NCBI GenBank assembly: GCA_021775355.1
Contig: JAJFHZ010000017.1
Span: forward strand, 1-64,000
Direction: 5' to 3'
Length of the DNA stretch: 64,000 nt
From: Amylibacter sp.
Lineage (GTDB): Bacteria > Pseudomonadota > Alphaproteobacteria > Rhodobacterales > Rhodobacteraceae
Below the pieces are notes generated by a model. The model ran no database searches. It was not told where the DNA came from and was given only the letters and a program-made list of their open reading frames with translations. Both the position numbers and the translations under genes were made by a program. This document shows, in pieces, positions 1-9,037 of this stretch. The first letter of the stretch is position 1, and the number at the start of each line of letters is the position of its first letter.

Positions 1-332
1 CTGACATCCCGGACGGTAGCCATTCTTGGAGTGGTTTTTTGAACCCGCTGATCCGAAATGGGCTATCTCTGGCATGAACCGACAGTCCACAACCGGAAAG
101 TCATTGATTGGTGTGTCAGAACGGCAGCTTTGTCCGCATAGTGGTCATTACCGTACACTAATCAACGCCTACTCTCATAGGGTAAAACTATGTGCTCAAT
201 AAGCCCATTCACAGCCCCAATTATGGGCATCGTCGTCAGACGGGGGCCGCGCCCGACCCTCCCCACGGGAGGGCGCATTCTGCACCCACCCTAGTGTCGG
301 GTGCTACGTGTGCGATTGAAATGTTGTAAAAA
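1..332. other. Intergenic stretch without a gene
   Basis: No reading frame of credible length or composition is visible on either strand upstream of the RNase P RNA gene. The one structured element is a perfect 7-bp hairpin at 257-273 (CCCTCCC, loop CAC, GGGAGGG). It has no T-run on either side, so it is not a convincing intrinsic terminator. It lies about 60 bases past the 3' end of rnpB and could help end or trim that transcript; this is inference. Confidence 0.4.
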
Positions 333-700
333 GCGGATGGCCTATAAGCCGGATTTTGTTCAGGCCGAAGCCGTCGATGACCATTCATCTGGGCGTACCG
401 TTACCGATACGCTCTTGCAACCACCCGAACCTGCTGGGGCTAAAGCGGCCCCGGCCGCAAGCGGCCACGCGGTTCCTACTTGGTTTTGCTTCAGGCGGGG
501 CTTGCCGTACCAGTGATGTTACCATCACCGTGGTGGGCTTTTACCCCACCGTTTCACCTTTTCCCGTCCGAAGACAGGTAGTTTGTTTTCTGTTGCGCTT
601 TCCCTCGGGTTACCCCGGGCGGGCGTTACCCGCCGCCTTTGCTTCATGAAGTCCGGACTTTCCTCACCCCTTGCAAGGTGCAGCCATCCAGCCATCCGCA
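333..700 (-). ncRNA. rnpB: RNase P RNA (bacterial class A)
   Basis: This is the catalytic RNA of ribonuclease P, which removes 5' leaders from pre-tRNAs together with the protein RnpA. On the minus strand the 5' end (near 700) reads GCGGATGGC and pairs with GCCATCCGC at the 3' end (333-341), forming helix P1. The conserved block GAGGAAAGTCCGGACT lies shortly after the 5' end (about 651-666), and the class-typical 3' segment with CCGGCTTATAGGCC lies at 339-352. The length of about 368 nt fits alphaproteobacterial class A RNAs. Exact ends are uncertain by a few bases. Short open frames across 301-649 are accidental. Confidence 0.93.
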
Positions 701-706
701 AAATTG

Positions 707-735
707 CGTCTAAACCGATGCGCGGAATAGGTCAA
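707..735 (-). promoter_or_regulatory. Probable rnpB promoter
   Basis: On the minus strand TTGACC (730-735) is followed after 17 bases by TAGACG (707-712), seven bases before the P1 helix of RNase P RNA starts near 700. Spacing and position fit a sigma-70-type promoter with a fair -35 and a weak -10 box. No transcript data were available. Confidence 0.4.
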
Positions 736-830
736 TGTCCATGCTAAAAAGATGGCATAATACTTGACATCGGACATAGGAAGCCAACCAATATAATATA
801 ACGAATTCAAACTGAGGTGAAACATATATT

Positions 831-1532
831 ATGTCAGTATACACGCCACTAATGATTGCCACGTTCAAGAAAATATCGACCGCAACATTAACAACCGTCC
901 TGCTTAAAAAGGGTATAAAAAATGTCTGGATTCGCGGCGCGTTTCCGCTTTCAAACGATCAGGAACGTGTGGCAGGCCCTGCCTTTACCCTGCGGTTCAT
1001 TCCTGCGCGGGAAGATTTGGCAACTCCGGCATCATGGTCTGCGCCAATTTCCACAAGAAGTGCCATTGAGCAAATGCCGGCAGGCTGTATTGCAATAGTT
1101 GGTGCCGATGGTTGCACTGATGCCGGCGTTTTTGGTGATATATTATGTCAACGCATGAAACAGCTAAATGTTGCGGCTATGATCACAGATGGTGTTGTAA
1201 GGGATATTGATGGTGTATTACAAACAAAGCTCGGCATATGGGCAGCGGGAACATCAGCACCGCCTTCTGTTGCTGGGCTGACATTTATAAACTGGCAAGA
1301 ACCAATTGGCTGTGGCGGGGTCGCGATTATGCCAAACGATCTTATCGTTGCAGATAAGGATGGTGCGGTCATTGTGCCGGTAAATCTTGTATCCGAAGTT
1401 CTTGAAATATCAATTGAACAAGAAAAACTAGAGGCGTGGATCATGGATAAGGTTAGGCAGGGCGCTTCTTTACCTGGTCTTTACCCACCAAATGAAGCGA
1501 ATAAACGTCGCTATGAGGACGCCAAAAAATAG
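831..1532 (+). CDS. RraA family protein (dimethylmenaquinone methyltransferase / HMG aldolase superfamily)
   Basis: The 233-residue product matches the RraA/MenG-like fold. A GDIL segment, then ITDGVVRD (the family Arg and Asp that bind the substrate pyruvoyl group and metal in aldolase members) and the late segment PNDLIVADKDGAVIVP are all present. Family members are 4-hydroxy-4-methyl-2-oxoglutarate/oxaloacetate-type aldolases or regulators of RNase E. The name alone does not decide between them, but retention of the Arg-Asp pair favours an enzyme. It is monocistronic between rnpB and a convergent amidase gene. AGGTGA sits about 11 bases before the ATG. Family assignment is firm; the substrate is unknown. 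Confidence 0.85.
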   Translation: MSVYTPLMIATFKKISTATLTTVLLKKGIKNVWIRGAFPLSNDQERVAGPAFTLRFIPAREDLATPASWSAPISTRSAIEQMPAGCIAIVGADGCTDAGVFGDILCQRMKQLNVAAMITDGVVRDIDGVLQTKLGIWAAGTSAPPSVAGLTFINWQEPIGCGGVAIMPNDLIVADKDGAVIVPVNLVSEVLEISIEQEKLEAWIMDKVRQGASLPGLYPPNEANKRRYEDAKK

Positions 1533-1582
1533 TTTTCTCATAACCCTAAGTTTGTAGTGCAATTACCCCATACGGAAGCAGA

Positions 1583-2266
1583 TTATCTGCAAGGCCATCT
1601 GTCCGCCAATAGTTTCATCACCCCGATATCCACAGCATCCAATTCACCCGTTTTATACGGCATAAACCGCATCCGAAACGCCGACAGCAAAGCATCCCTG
1701 TCACCACAGCGATAACCGAACGCGCCTGCGTAGACCAAAAAATCAATCCAAGATCCGTTAATCATCTGGGCCTCGTCAGGCCAAACCGAAAAGCCACCCA
1801 ACGCCAAACGCCGCCAATCAAACCGCGGCCCCGGATCAAACTTGCGTGCAGGTGCCATATCCGAATGCCCGATGATCCGGGCCGCAGGGATTGCCCACCT
1901 GTCTTGAATATCCCCCAACAGCCTTTCCAGCGCATCCATTTGCACGGCAGGAAACGGTGCACAGCCAGTATTGGCCAGCTCTATCCCGATAGAATGAGAG
2001 TTCACATCCGTCACATCCCCCCAAGCCCCCGCACCTGCGTGCCAGGCCCGCATACTTTCGTCAACCAGATGGACAATATCGCCTTGTTCAGAAATCAGGT
2101 AATGTGCCGAAACTTCTACCACACTATCACACAATCGCGCACAAGCGGCATCCGCCGTTTCCATAGCCGTATAGTGGATCACAACCATATCGGGTGGTAA
2201 ACCATGTCGTCTGGGGCCGAAATTCGGGGATTTAATCAGTGTAATATCTGGCGCAGCCCCCGCCAC
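1583..2266 (-). CDS. N-acetylmuramoyl-L-alanine amidase (AmpD-like, Amidase_2)
   Basis: This zinc amidase probably cleaves the lactyl-Ala bond of muropeptides, in murein recycling or remodelling. The 227-residue chain shows the Amidase_2 residues: zinc ligands His31 (VIHYT), His134 (GHSDMAP) and Asp144 (FDPG), with catalytic Glu96 (GIELAN). Residues after about 160 are a small helical tail resembling a degenerate peptidoglycan-binding domain. No signal peptide is visible, which fits a cytosolic recycling enzyme like AmpD. The start is GTG, directly abutting the TAA of the upstream lipoprotein gene, so translation is probably coupled. Confidence 0.88.
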   Translation of the reverse strand: MAGAAPDITLIKSPNFGPRRHGLPPDMVVIHYTAMETADAACARLCDSVVEVSAHYLISEQGDIVHLVDESMRAWHAGAGAWGDVTDVNSHSIGIELANTGCAPFPAVQMDALERLLGDIQDRWAIPAARIIGHSDMAPARKFDPGPRFDWRRLALGGFSVWPDEAQMINGSWIDFLVYAGAFGYRCGDRDALLSAFRMRFMPYKTGELDAVDIGVMKLLADRWPCR

Positions 2267-2938
2267 TTATTGCCCGATCATTGAACGATAAATCGCAGGC
2301 GACCAGTTACAGGCATAGCCATCCCCGTCGGGGTCGACACCTCGTGCATCTCTTTGCGGTCCACCGCTTCTTAGAAAAGCCAGCTGCGCTTCATCCGCGG
2401 AAATATAATTCGCGCATCTCTTTTTGCCCCGCAAGCCACCCAAAGGCAGGCGTTTGTATATTTTATTTCCAACCGGGTTACTTTGTGCCAAAGCGTATTT
2501 CGCCAAATTGATCCCTGCCCCGCGCCTAGGCGTCGCGCCCGGCTGCACAATCTCGTAATTGCTTTTCAATTCATCAAGTTTTGCAGCATCCGACGCAATG
2601 GTCTCACGTGATTTCACTGCTCCGAAATCCTGACTGTCGGATATAAAACCATCACCCTCGGTCGAGCTTTTGGTCTTTTTCGGTTTAGCCTGCACCACAT
2701 CCACCGTAGCAGTATCCACTGTATCCACCGTGGCAGTACCCACTGTCGCATCCGCAGGCGGACGCACGGTTTGGGGTTGGTTTTCAGCCTGCTTCAGCCG
2801 ATTTTCTTCCGCTGTACGTTCCAATGCGGCAGGATCGGGCGTAATCTGGTCAAAATACTGATCCCCGTCATTAGGCTGTGTTGATGTACAACCTGCCAGA
2901 ACAGCCGCTAGAAGAGATACTCCAAAATAATACCGCAT
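2267..2938 (-). CDS. Lipoprotein with C-terminal excalibur calcium-binding motif
   Basis: The 223-residue product starts with a lipoprotein signal peptide, lipobox LAGC with Cys17. The middle (about 60-130) is low-complexity and rich in Thr/Val/Asp. The C-terminus carries an excalibur-type segment with the pattern DPDGDGYAC and a preceding CANYISADEA block, as in extracellular Ca-binding modules. I chose the ATG at 2938 over an in-frame upstream one because an AGG precedes it by 8 bases and it places the signal peptide at the N-terminus. It is followed without a gap by the amidase gene, suggesting a shared cell-wall role. The exact function is unknown. Confidence 0.8.
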   Translation of the reverse strand: MRYYFGVSLLAAVLAGCTSTQPNDGDQYFDQITPDPAALERTAEENRLKQAENQPQTVRPPADATVGTATVDTVDTATVDVVQAKPKKTKSSTEGDGFISDSQDFGAVKSRETIASDAAKLDELKSNYEIVQPGATPRRGAGINLAKYALAQSNPVGNKIYKRLPLGGLRGKKRCANYISADEAQLAFLRSGGPQRDARGVDPDGDGYACNWSPAIYRSMIGQ

Positions 2939-3113
2939 AATAAACCTATCTGTTTTTAAAATATTTAACCTTCTATATTGTGGTTTGAAAGTAAAATCTG
3001 CGTAAGGCTTCATCAGATAAGCAATATTCGGCACAAGAGCTGTTCATGACCTATAAAAAATGGAAATTTGTCCCAGTTAGGGCATCTTTTAACTTATTGT
3101 TTTATACTATTTA

Positions 3114-3500
3114 TTATTCATTTGGCACATAACTGCCGTCAGGGCCATGCACTTCTTGACCGGTCAACGGTGGATTGAATACACAGACCAGCCGCATATC
3201 ACCGCCAATGGCCTGAACACAGTGTCGATCATTCTTATCCAACGCGTAGAGCACAAACGGTTCAAGCAGGTGTTTGGAGCCATCATTCAGGTTCTCGATC
3301 TCGCCTTTGCCTGCAATACAATAACAAGCTTCCAAGTGATGCTTGTATTCCAGCTCAAGCATAGCGCCTTCTTTTATAAGCGTGTCCGTCATCGAAAAAC
3401 CCATGCCATCCGAAGCCAACAAAAGCCTGCGGCTGTTCCATCCTGGGCCGGAAACATCGCGGTCCGTTCCTAAAATTTCAGTCAATGCTGTTACGATCAT
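3114..3500 (-). CDS. ectC: Orphan L-ectoine synthase
   Basis: EctC is a cupin enzyme that cyclises N-gamma-acetyl-L-2,4-diaminobutyrate to the compatible solute ectoine. The 128-residue product has the family's usual length and signatures: NSRRLLL, DGMGFS, HHLEACYCI and RLVCVFNPPLTG. The three iron ligands known for EctC (Glu57, Tyr85, His93) all fall on exactly those positions. No ectA, ectB or ectD is near; the gene follows gatA by 12 bases and is probably cotranscribed with gatCA. Orphan ectC genes are known in other bacteria, where they can use imported precursor or run in reverse. The family call is firm; the role in an ectA/ectB-less context is open. Confidence 0.92.
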   Translation of the reverse strand: MIVTALTEILGTDRDVSGPGWNSRRLLLASDGMGFSMTDTLIKEGAMLELEYKHHLEACYCIAGKGEIENLNDGSKHLLEPFVLYALDKNDRHCVQAIGGDMRLVCVFNPPLTGQEVHGPDGSYVPNE

Positions 3501-3512
3501 AGTATCGGCCGC

Positions 3513-5000
3513 CTACCACCACTTATTCGGCTTGGAGGAAAATCCGGCAGATTGTTCCAGTGCATAGGCGATATTCAGCATATCGCCCTCTTCCCAAGGT
3601 CGCCCGATCAGTTGCAACCCAAGCGGCAGGTTTTGTGCATCCAACCCCGTCGGCACCGCAACACCCGGCAATCCTGCCAAGTTTACCGTCACGGTAAACA
3701 CATCGTTCAGATACATCTTGATTGGGTCCGCATCAGCCATTTCGCCCAAACCAAAGGCCGCAGACGGCGTGGCAGGAGTCAGGATCGCGTCCACACCTGC
3801 CGCAAATACATCATCAAAGTCTTTCTTGATCAATGTGCGCACACGTTGGGCACGGCGGTAATACGCGTCATAGAACCCTGCAGACAAAACATAAGTCCCG
3901 ATCATCACACGGCGTTGTACTTCGGCCCCGAAACCTTCGGCGCGCGTGCGCATATACATCTCGTCAATACCGTCACCCGCTTCCAGTGTTGCGCGGTGCC
4001 CGTAGCGCACCCCGTCATAACGGGCCAGATTGGACGATGCTTCCGCAGGAGCCAGAACATAATAAGCAGGCAACGCGTATTTGGTGTGCGGCAAAGACAC
4101 GTCAACCATTTCAGCCCCTGCACTTTTAAGCATATCCGCGCCGTCGGCCCAAAATTTTTCAATCTCGGCGGGCATACCTTCAAGGTGATATTCTTTGGGT
4201 ATACCGATTTTTTTACCCTTGATGTCGCCCGTTAGCATGGCCTCAAAGTTGGGCACCGCAAAATCAGCACTTGTACTGTCTTTCGCATCATGGCCCGACA
4301 TGGCTTCAAGCATAATCGCACTATCACGCACGGTTTTGGTCATCGGTCCAGCCTGATCAAGCGACGATGCGAACGCCACCACACCCCAGCGCGAACAGCG
4401 ACCATACGTTGGTTTCACGCCGACAATGCCGGTAAAGGCCGCAGGTTGGCGAATGGAACCGCCTGTATCCGTTCCGGTTGCCCCCAGACACAAGTCCGCC
4501 GCAACCGCAGCCGCAGACCCGCCTGAAGAGCCGCCGGGCGTCAAAGGCGTGTTCGACCCTTCACGTTGCCAAGGGCTGACTACGGAACCATAGGCAGAGG
4601 TTTCATTCGAAGACCCCATGGCGAACTCATCCATGTTCAGCTTACCCAACATCACCGCACCTGCATCCCACAGATTTGTGGTTACAGTGCTTTCGTATTC
4701 GGGTTTGAAGCCCGCCAGAATATTGGAACCCGCTTGGGATTGCACGCCTTTGGTGCAAAACAAATCTTTAATCCCCAACGGAATGCCGCACATGTCAGGT
4801 GCCGCGCCTGCTGCAATCCGCGCATCTGCAGCGGCAGCCTGCGTCAAAGCAATTTCCGGCGTTTTCGCACAATAAGCATTCAGCGCATCGGCCGCATCAA
4901 TCGCATCCAGACAACTTTGCGTCAGTTCGACCGAAGTGATGTCTTTGGCACGCATTTTATCACGTGCTTCCGTTATCGTCAGTTTCGACAGGTTAGACAT
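3513..5000 (-). CDS. gatA: Aspartyl/glutamyl-tRNA(Asn/Gln) amidotransferase subunit A
   Basis: GatA is the amidase subunit that releases ammonia from glutamine for transamidation of misacylated Glu-tRNA(Gln) or Asp-tRNA(Asn). The 495-residue protein has the amidase-signature Ser-cisSer-Lys triad: Lys78 in GIKDLF, Ser158 in PGGSSGGS, and Ser182 in DTGGSIRQP. It follows gatC with a 5-base gap, the usual gatCA pairing in alphaproteobacteria. gatB is not in the window. The ATG at 5000 gives the expected N-terminus (LTITEARD). Confidence 0.96.
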   Translation of the reverse strand: MSNLSKLTITEARDKMRAKDITSVELTQSCLDAIDAADALNAYCAKTPEIALTQAAAADARIAAGAAPDMCGIPLGIKDLFCTKGVQSQAGSNILAGFKPEYESTVTTNLWDAGAVMLGKLNMDEFAMGSSNETSAYGSVVSPWQREGSNTPLTPGGSSGGSAAAVAADLCLGATGTDTGGSIRQPAAFTGIVGVKPTYGRCSRWGVVAFASSLDQAGPMTKTVRDSAIMLEAMSGHDAKDSTSADFAVPNFEAMLTGDIKGKKIGIPKEYHLEGMPAEIEKFWADGADMLKSAGAEMVDVSLPHTKYALPAYYVLAPAEASSNLARYDGVRYGHRATLEAGDGIDEMYMRTRAEGFGAEVQRRVMIGTYVLSAGFYDAYYRRAQRVRTLIKKDFDDVFAAGVDAILTPATPSAAFGLGEMADADPIKMYLNDVFTVTVNLAGLPGVAVPTGLDAQNLPLGLQLIGRPWEEGDMLNIAYALEQSAGFSSKPNKWW

Positions 5001-5005
5001 ATCGC

Positions 5006-5293
5006 TTACTCCACCACTTTCGGCACCGCGAAAAAGCCCTCGCGGCTATCGGGCGCGTTCGACAGGATTTGCGTCTGCATATTACCGTCCGTGACCACAT
5101 CATCGCGGCGTTTCAAATCCATTGGTGACACTGATGTCATCGGTTCAACCCCGTCCACATCCACCTCATTCAACTGTTCCATAAAGCCCAAGATACCCGA
5201 AAGCTCACCCGCCAGATTTTCCAGCTGATCTTCCTCTACCCTGATACGGGCCAAATGCGCCACGCGTCGTGCTGTGTCTTTATCGATCGACAT
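5006..5293 (-). CDS. gatC: Aspartyl/glutamyl-tRNA amidotransferase subunit C
   Basis: This is the small subunit that clamps GatA and GatB together. The 95-residue length is typical, with the conserved N-terminal segment VAHLARIRV and the C-terminal pattern in which RDDVVTDG precedes the final FFAVPKVVE. It is the first gene of the gatC-gatA-ectC transcript. The 265 bp between it and the divergent metallo-hydrolase gene should hold its promoter. Confidence 0.95.
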   Translation of the reverse strand: MSIDKDTARRVAHLARIRVEEDQLENLAGELSGILGFMEQLNEVDVDGVEPMTSVSPMDLKRRDDVVTDGNMQTQILSNAPDSREGFFAVPKVVE

Positions 5294-5558
5294 TTTTCAA
5301 GCCGCCCTGCTGTTTGATATATCGGGGAAAGCTTTAGCGATGTGTGAGGTGGTTCGCAAGTCGGGTTTCGGGGGAAATTGCAAGTAGGTTAAGGTTTTTC
5401 GCTATATGACGGTTTCTTGTAGAAAACTATATTTTTCAATATTACATAAATATTCCGACAGAGCGCACCGCAACCGTATAATATCAATCAGCCCATGCAA
5501 AAATTTGACACAAGCAAAAAATGCAATAGATTTTATGAACCCAACTCGGAGAAAAATA

Positions 5559-6338
5559 ATGCTTTCACGACGTGATTTTTTACAAACGACAACTGCCGCT
5601 GCTGGTACCATTACCGTATTGCCATATGTCGCTATGGCAGGTAACCAAACCATGAGTTTTGCCAATGGTGCTGTCAAAGTGACCCCGATTTCACACGCCT
5701 CGGTTGTTCTGGAAACCTCTATGGGCGTAATTTACGCCGATCCAGTGGGTGACCCCGCGCAATATGCAAGCTTGCCACCAGCAGATTTAGTATTGATCAC
5801 CCACCACCACGGCGACCACCTAAACAACGATACACTAGCAGCCGTATTGAACGATAAAACAACCTTAATCTCTAACAAAGGTGCGCGCGATAAGATGAGC
5901 GCCGATTTGGCAGCACGTGCGCAAGTTATCGCAAACACTCAGACAACCAGCTTTGGTGATATCGGGGTTGAGGCAATTGCCGCCTATAACACCACCGAAG
6001 GCCGATTGAAATTCCACCCACAGGGGCGTGACAATGGCTATGTGTTGAACATCGGTGACACGCGTGTCTATCTGTCGGCTGATACCGAAGATGTACCGGA
6101 AATGCGTGCGCTTAAAGACATCGATGTCGCCTTTTTATGTATGAACCTGCCTTACACAATGGACATCAAAGCGGCCGCAAGCGCTGTGGCCGCGTTTAAA
6201 CCATCAGTCGTTATCCCCTACCACTACCGTGGCAAAGATGGCGGCACACAAGACCCCAAAGCCTTTGCCGCAATGCTGGACAGCGCCATTCAAGTCGTGC
6301 AAGGCAACTGGTACGGTAAGGGCAAAGGAATGATATAA
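5559..6338 (+). CDS. Tat-exported UlaG-like metallo-beta-lactamase-fold hydrolase
   Basis: The 259-residue product begins with a twin-arginine signal (SRRDFLQ followed by a short hydrophobic Ala/Gly-rich stretch and AMA), so it is probably folded in the cytoplasm and exported. The metal-binding motif THHHGDHLN lies near residue 85, and a later PYHYRGKDGG supplies a further His. This is the UlaG-type group of the metallo-beta-lactamase fold, often metal-dependent phosphodiesterases or lactonases. I placed the start at 5559, with GGAG 8 bases upstream; the longer open frame upstream is AT-rich and unlike coding sequence. A clear terminator follows. The substrate is unknown. Confidence 0.85.
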   Translation: MLSRRDFLQTTTAAAGTITVLPYVAMAGNQTMSFANGAVKVTPISHASVVLETSMGVIYADPVGDPAQYASLPPADLVLITHHHGDHLNNDTLAAVLNDKTTLISNKGARDKMSADLAARAQVIANTQTTSFGDIGVEAIAAYNTTEGRLKFHPQGRDNGYVLNIGDTRVYLSADTEDVPEMRALKDIDVAFLCMNLPYTMDIKAAASAVAAFKPSVVIPYHYRGKDGGTQDPKAFAAMLDSAIQVVQGNWYGKGKGMI

Positions 6339-6364
6339 GGCTTTTCTTGGGTTATCCAAATCAG

Positions 6365-6395
6365 AACGCCCCGAAGCAAACCAAGGGGCGTTTTT
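6365..6395 (+). terminator. Intrinsic terminator after the metallo-hydrolase gene
   Basis: There is a perfect 8-bp stem, AACGCCCC (6365-6372) with GGGGCGTT (6385-6392), a 12-base loop and a T5 run, placed 26 bases after the stop codon. Confidence 0.8.
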
Positions 6396-6469
6396 GTCAC
6401 CTATTTGAAAATTGATTTTGGTTGCTTTGTTCCGCATAGCAGCCATTCATCCTAATATAATCAATCTCA

Positions 6470-6925
6470 CTACTGCCCCCGCAGCCCCGCGAAAAACACC
6501 CGCAGCACCTCGGCACACGCAGCCTCATCAATCCCGTCATAAACCTCCGGCATATGGTGGCATTGCGCGTGAGTGAAAATCTTTGGTCCTTGCGCCACCC
6601 CGCCCGATTTTGGGTCGGACGCACCGTAATACAATCGTGCGATGCGGGCATTCGATATTGCGGCAGCACACATCGGGCAAGGTTCCAGCGTTACATACAT
6701 ATCGCATCCCGTTAACCGTTCCTGCCCCAAAGCGGCACAGGCCGCACGAATGGCCAGCATTTCGGCATGTGCCGTGGGGTCGCGCAATTCGCGCGTCCGG
6801 TTCCCTGCTTGCGCAATGACTTGCCCCTTTGACACGACAACAGCGCCCACCGGCACCTCACCGCGGGCAGCGGCAGCAGACGCCTCTTGCAGGGCAATAT
6901 CCATATAGCTGTTAAATTGGGTCAT
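6470..6925 (-). CDS. tadA: tRNA-specific adenosine-34 deaminase
   Basis: TadA converts adenosine to inosine at the wobble position of tRNA(Arg)ACG. The 151-residue protein has the zinc-deaminase signature: His53-Ala-Glu55 (TAHAEM) and PCPMC with Cys83 and Cys86, the Glu being the proton shuttle. The length is typical of bacterial TadA. It is divergent from rluB with only about 80 bp between the starts, which must hold both promoters. Confidence 0.95.
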   Translation of the reverse strand: MTQFNSYMDIALQEASAAAARGEVPVGAVVVSKGQVIAQAGNRTRELRDPTAHAEMLAIRAACAALGQERLTGCDMYVTLEPCPMCAAAISNARIARLYYGASDPKSGGVAQGPKIFTHAQCHHMPEVYDGIDEAACAEVLRVFFAGLRGQ

Positions 6926-7005
6926 TCTGCTTTGTTGCGTTAAATCCGCATTATTTCAACCCTGAACCGTTGGACAAGCTCCGATCATCAGTATACTGCA
7001 CCCCC

Positions 7006-7821
7006 ATGTCTATGGAAAATCAAACAGGCGATCGCATCGCAAAATTCTTGGCCCGCGCAGGTGTCGCGTCGCGTCGCGAGATCGAACGTATGATCGCAGC
7101 CGGTCGCGTTACATTGAATGGCATCGTACTGGACACGCCTGCGGTGAAAGTTACCGAGGCGGATACAATTACCGTTGATGGCAATCCCATAGGTGCGCCC
7201 GAAAAATTGCGGGTTTGGCGTTATTACAAACCAAATGGGCTGGTGACATCGGACAGTGACGAAAAAGGACGACGTACGATTTTTGACGCCCTGCCCGACA
7301 CTATGCCTCGTGTGATGACCGTGGGACGTCTGGATCTGAATTCAGAAGGTCTGCTGTTGCTGACCAACGATGGTGAATTGAAACGCAAACTGGAACTACC
7401 CGCAACAGGCTGGGTGCGTAAATACCGTGTGCGGGTCAAAGGTTACCCGACAGATGAATTGTTTGAACCCCTGCGCCGTGGCATTACCGTTGACGGCGAA
7501 ACTTTCCGCCCGATGGCCGTGACGATAGATCGCCAACAAGGGGCCAATGCATGGTTGACGGTTGGGATTACAGAAGGAAAGAACCGCGAAATCCGCCGCG
7601 CGATGAACGCAGTTGAGCTATCCGTGAACCGCTTGATCCGCACCTCTTACGGGCCGTTTCAATTGCTGACACTGGAACCGGGTGACGTGGAAGAGATCAG
7701 GATGAAAGTGCTGCGTGATCAGCTGGGGCTGGATAATCAGGCAGAGCAAGTACAGGGGCAAAAGTCCCGAACCATACAAAAAAGCGCAAAAAGCAAACGG
7801 CCACCCAAAAGGCGCAATTAA
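7006..7821 (+). CDS. rluB: 23S rRNA pseudouridine synthase, RluB type
   Basis: The enzyme probably isomerises U2605 of 23S rRNA (E. coli numbering). An N-terminal S4 RNA-binding domain (IAKFLARAGVASRREIE, about residues 11-55) is followed by the RsuA/RluB catalytic domain with GRLDLNSEGLLL, where Asp110 is the nucleophile. The C-terminus is a short Lys/Arg/Gln tail (KSAKSKRPPKRR). The ATG at 7006 is preferred to an in-frame TTG at 6970; a second ATG at 7012 is also possible. Separating RluB from RluE/RluF by eye is not certain. Confidence 0.88.
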   Translation: MSMENQTGDRIAKFLARAGVASRREIERMIAAGRVTLNGIVLDTPAVKVTEADTITVDGNPIGAPEKLRVWRYYKPNGLVTSDSDEKGRRTIFDALPDTMPRVMTVGRLDLNSEGLLLLTNDGELKRKLELPATGWVRKYRVRVKGYPTDELFEPLRRGITVDGETFRPMAVTIDRQQGANAWLTVGITEGKNREIRRAMNAVELSVNRLIRTSYGPFQLLTLEPGDVEEIRMKVLRDQLGLDNQAEQVQGQKSRTIQKSAKSKRPPKRRN

Positions 7822-7844
7822 CGTTCAGTTGCGAACACGGGGTT

Positions 7845-8051
7845 TTACCCGACGTTCAGATTGCCGGCCATTTCACGACCATCAGGCCCGGCAATCATTT
7901 CAAATTCGATGGCTTGGCCCTCTGCCAGCCCTTCAAGGCCCGCTTCTTTGACGGCGGAAACATGCACAAACACATCCTTGTCGCCCTCAGCGGGTTCAAT
8001 AAACCCAAAGCCTTTTTGCTGATTGAACCATTTCACTTTACCTTGCGGCAC
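7845..8051 (-). CDS. Cold-shock domain protein (CspA family)
   Basis: This is a 68-residue single cold-shock domain and likely RNA chaperone. RNP1 (KGFGFIEP) and RNP2 (DVFVHVSA) are both intact, and the length matches stand-alone Csp proteins. A purine-rich GGAAGAAG precedes the start. It converges on rluB with 23 bp between them. Cold-shock genes often have long regulatory leaders, and the 334 bp upstream leave room for one, but I could not fold it with confidence. Confidence 0.95.
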   Translation of the reverse strand: MPQGKVKWFNQQKGFGFIEPAEGDKDVFVHVSAVKEAGLEGLAEGQAIEFEMIAGPDGREMAGNLNVG

Positions 8052-8385
8052 AGTCTTCTTCCTTCTTATTTGCGGCCATATCCGGCCCTAACGCAGATCA
8101 ACCCTGCGTTGCCCTTACGTTACCCTATAATCTGATTCTTTCAAAATTGAGATTTTGTGAAGGCAGAGGTTAGTAAATAGCCCACCCGATTTATAGCGCA
8201 CCAAAAGGTTTTGTCTTTTTGATTTCGCTCAGTGGCTAGGTTTTTCAGAACAGAAAAGTGAACGGAGCCCTAAGATTGCAGTTAGCTAGCGAACTTTCAG
8301 AAAAATTAGGCAAATGGCAGGATTGCCAGACAAAGCGGATGTCTGCAGGCGCGGGAGCAAAGGTCATTATAGTCGATGATCTCGC
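8052..8385. other. Intergenic region between csp and the MAPEG gene
   Basis: This is 334 bp without a credible gene. It must contain the promoter and leader of the cold-shock gene (minus) and the 3' end of the MAPEG transcript. No clear terminator, palindrome or repeat was seen. Confidence 0.4.
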
Positions 8386-8850
8386 CTACATAACCACAAC
8401 CCATAAAACATGAATGGCCATGTAGATCACAATCATAGAACCAATAGTGTAAAATGTTGCTCTGACTTCGTGGGTTTGCTTCGTCGTATATGCTAAAAAA
8501 TGCGCCAAACGTGCCAAAACAAAACCAAACATCAGAACCTGTGCCACCCATACCGCCGGATCGACAACAACGAATAGCAAACCAACGGCCAGAAAAGCTG
8601 GAATGTTCTCAAGATCGTTGCGGTGCATCCGGCGCGAACGATCAACGTAATCATTAACCTCAAGCTGAGTGGGGTTGGGGTTTTTGTTGATCAAACCCTT
8701 TTGCAGATCCTCAGGGCTGGCCAAACCTGAATCACTTTTCAGCATCCGATAAACTGTCATCCAACCTTGCGCCATGACTTTCACAACCATAAGCGCAGCG
8801 GCGATTACGTAGGTTTCGAAGACCACATTTTCCAAGGTAAACAGATTCAT
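8386..8850 (-). CDS. MAPEG family membrane protein (microsomal glutathione transferase-like)
   Basis: The product of about 154 residues has four hydrophobic segments and the MAPEG pattern. The central RSRRMHRNDLENIPAF (Arg, His, Asn, Glu of the glutathione-binding region) precedes membrane helix 2, and HFLAYTTKQTHEVRA leads to the last helices. Eukaryotic homologues conjugate or reduce glutathione substrates in the membrane; bacterial members are poorly characterised. I chose the ATG at 8850 because GAGGGG sits just upstream; an ATG at 8862 overlaps that ribosome binding site. Confidence 0.85.
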   Translation of the reverse strand: MNLFTLENVVFETYVIAAALMVVKVMAQGWMTVYRMLKSDSGLASPEDLQKGLINKNPNPTQLEVNDYVDRSRRMHRNDLENIPAFLAVGLLFVVVDPAVWVAQVLMFGFVLARLAHFLAYTTKQTHEVRATFYTIGSMIVIYMAIHVLWVVVM

Positions 8851-9037
8851 CTTGCCCCTCATGACTGTAGCCGACTTTAGCCAGACTTCCGAGAATATAG
8901 AAAAGACTACACGTCAAAAAACAATTGCGCAAATATCACCCAGCAATGTCAATTTTAGGCACATCCCGTCATCCGACTATTTTGATCAGATTGTCGCTTT
9001 TCAATCATCGCCCCAAAAAACAAAACCTTTTGATATT

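Noticed and set aside
301..649. Overlapping short open frames on the plus strand
   Set aside because: They lie on the opposite strand of RNase P RNA, whose conserved blocks and P1 pairing explain the sequence.
764..797. TTGACA and TATAAT boxes upstream of the RraA-like gene
   Set aside because: Both hexamers are perfect, but the 22-base spacing is too long for a standard sigma-70 promoter, so they probably do not work as a pair.
3552..4235. Long 227-codon plus-strand frame opposite gatA
   Set aside because: It is antisense to a clear GatA with intact triad; composition is His/Arg/Cys-rich, as expected of a shadow frame.
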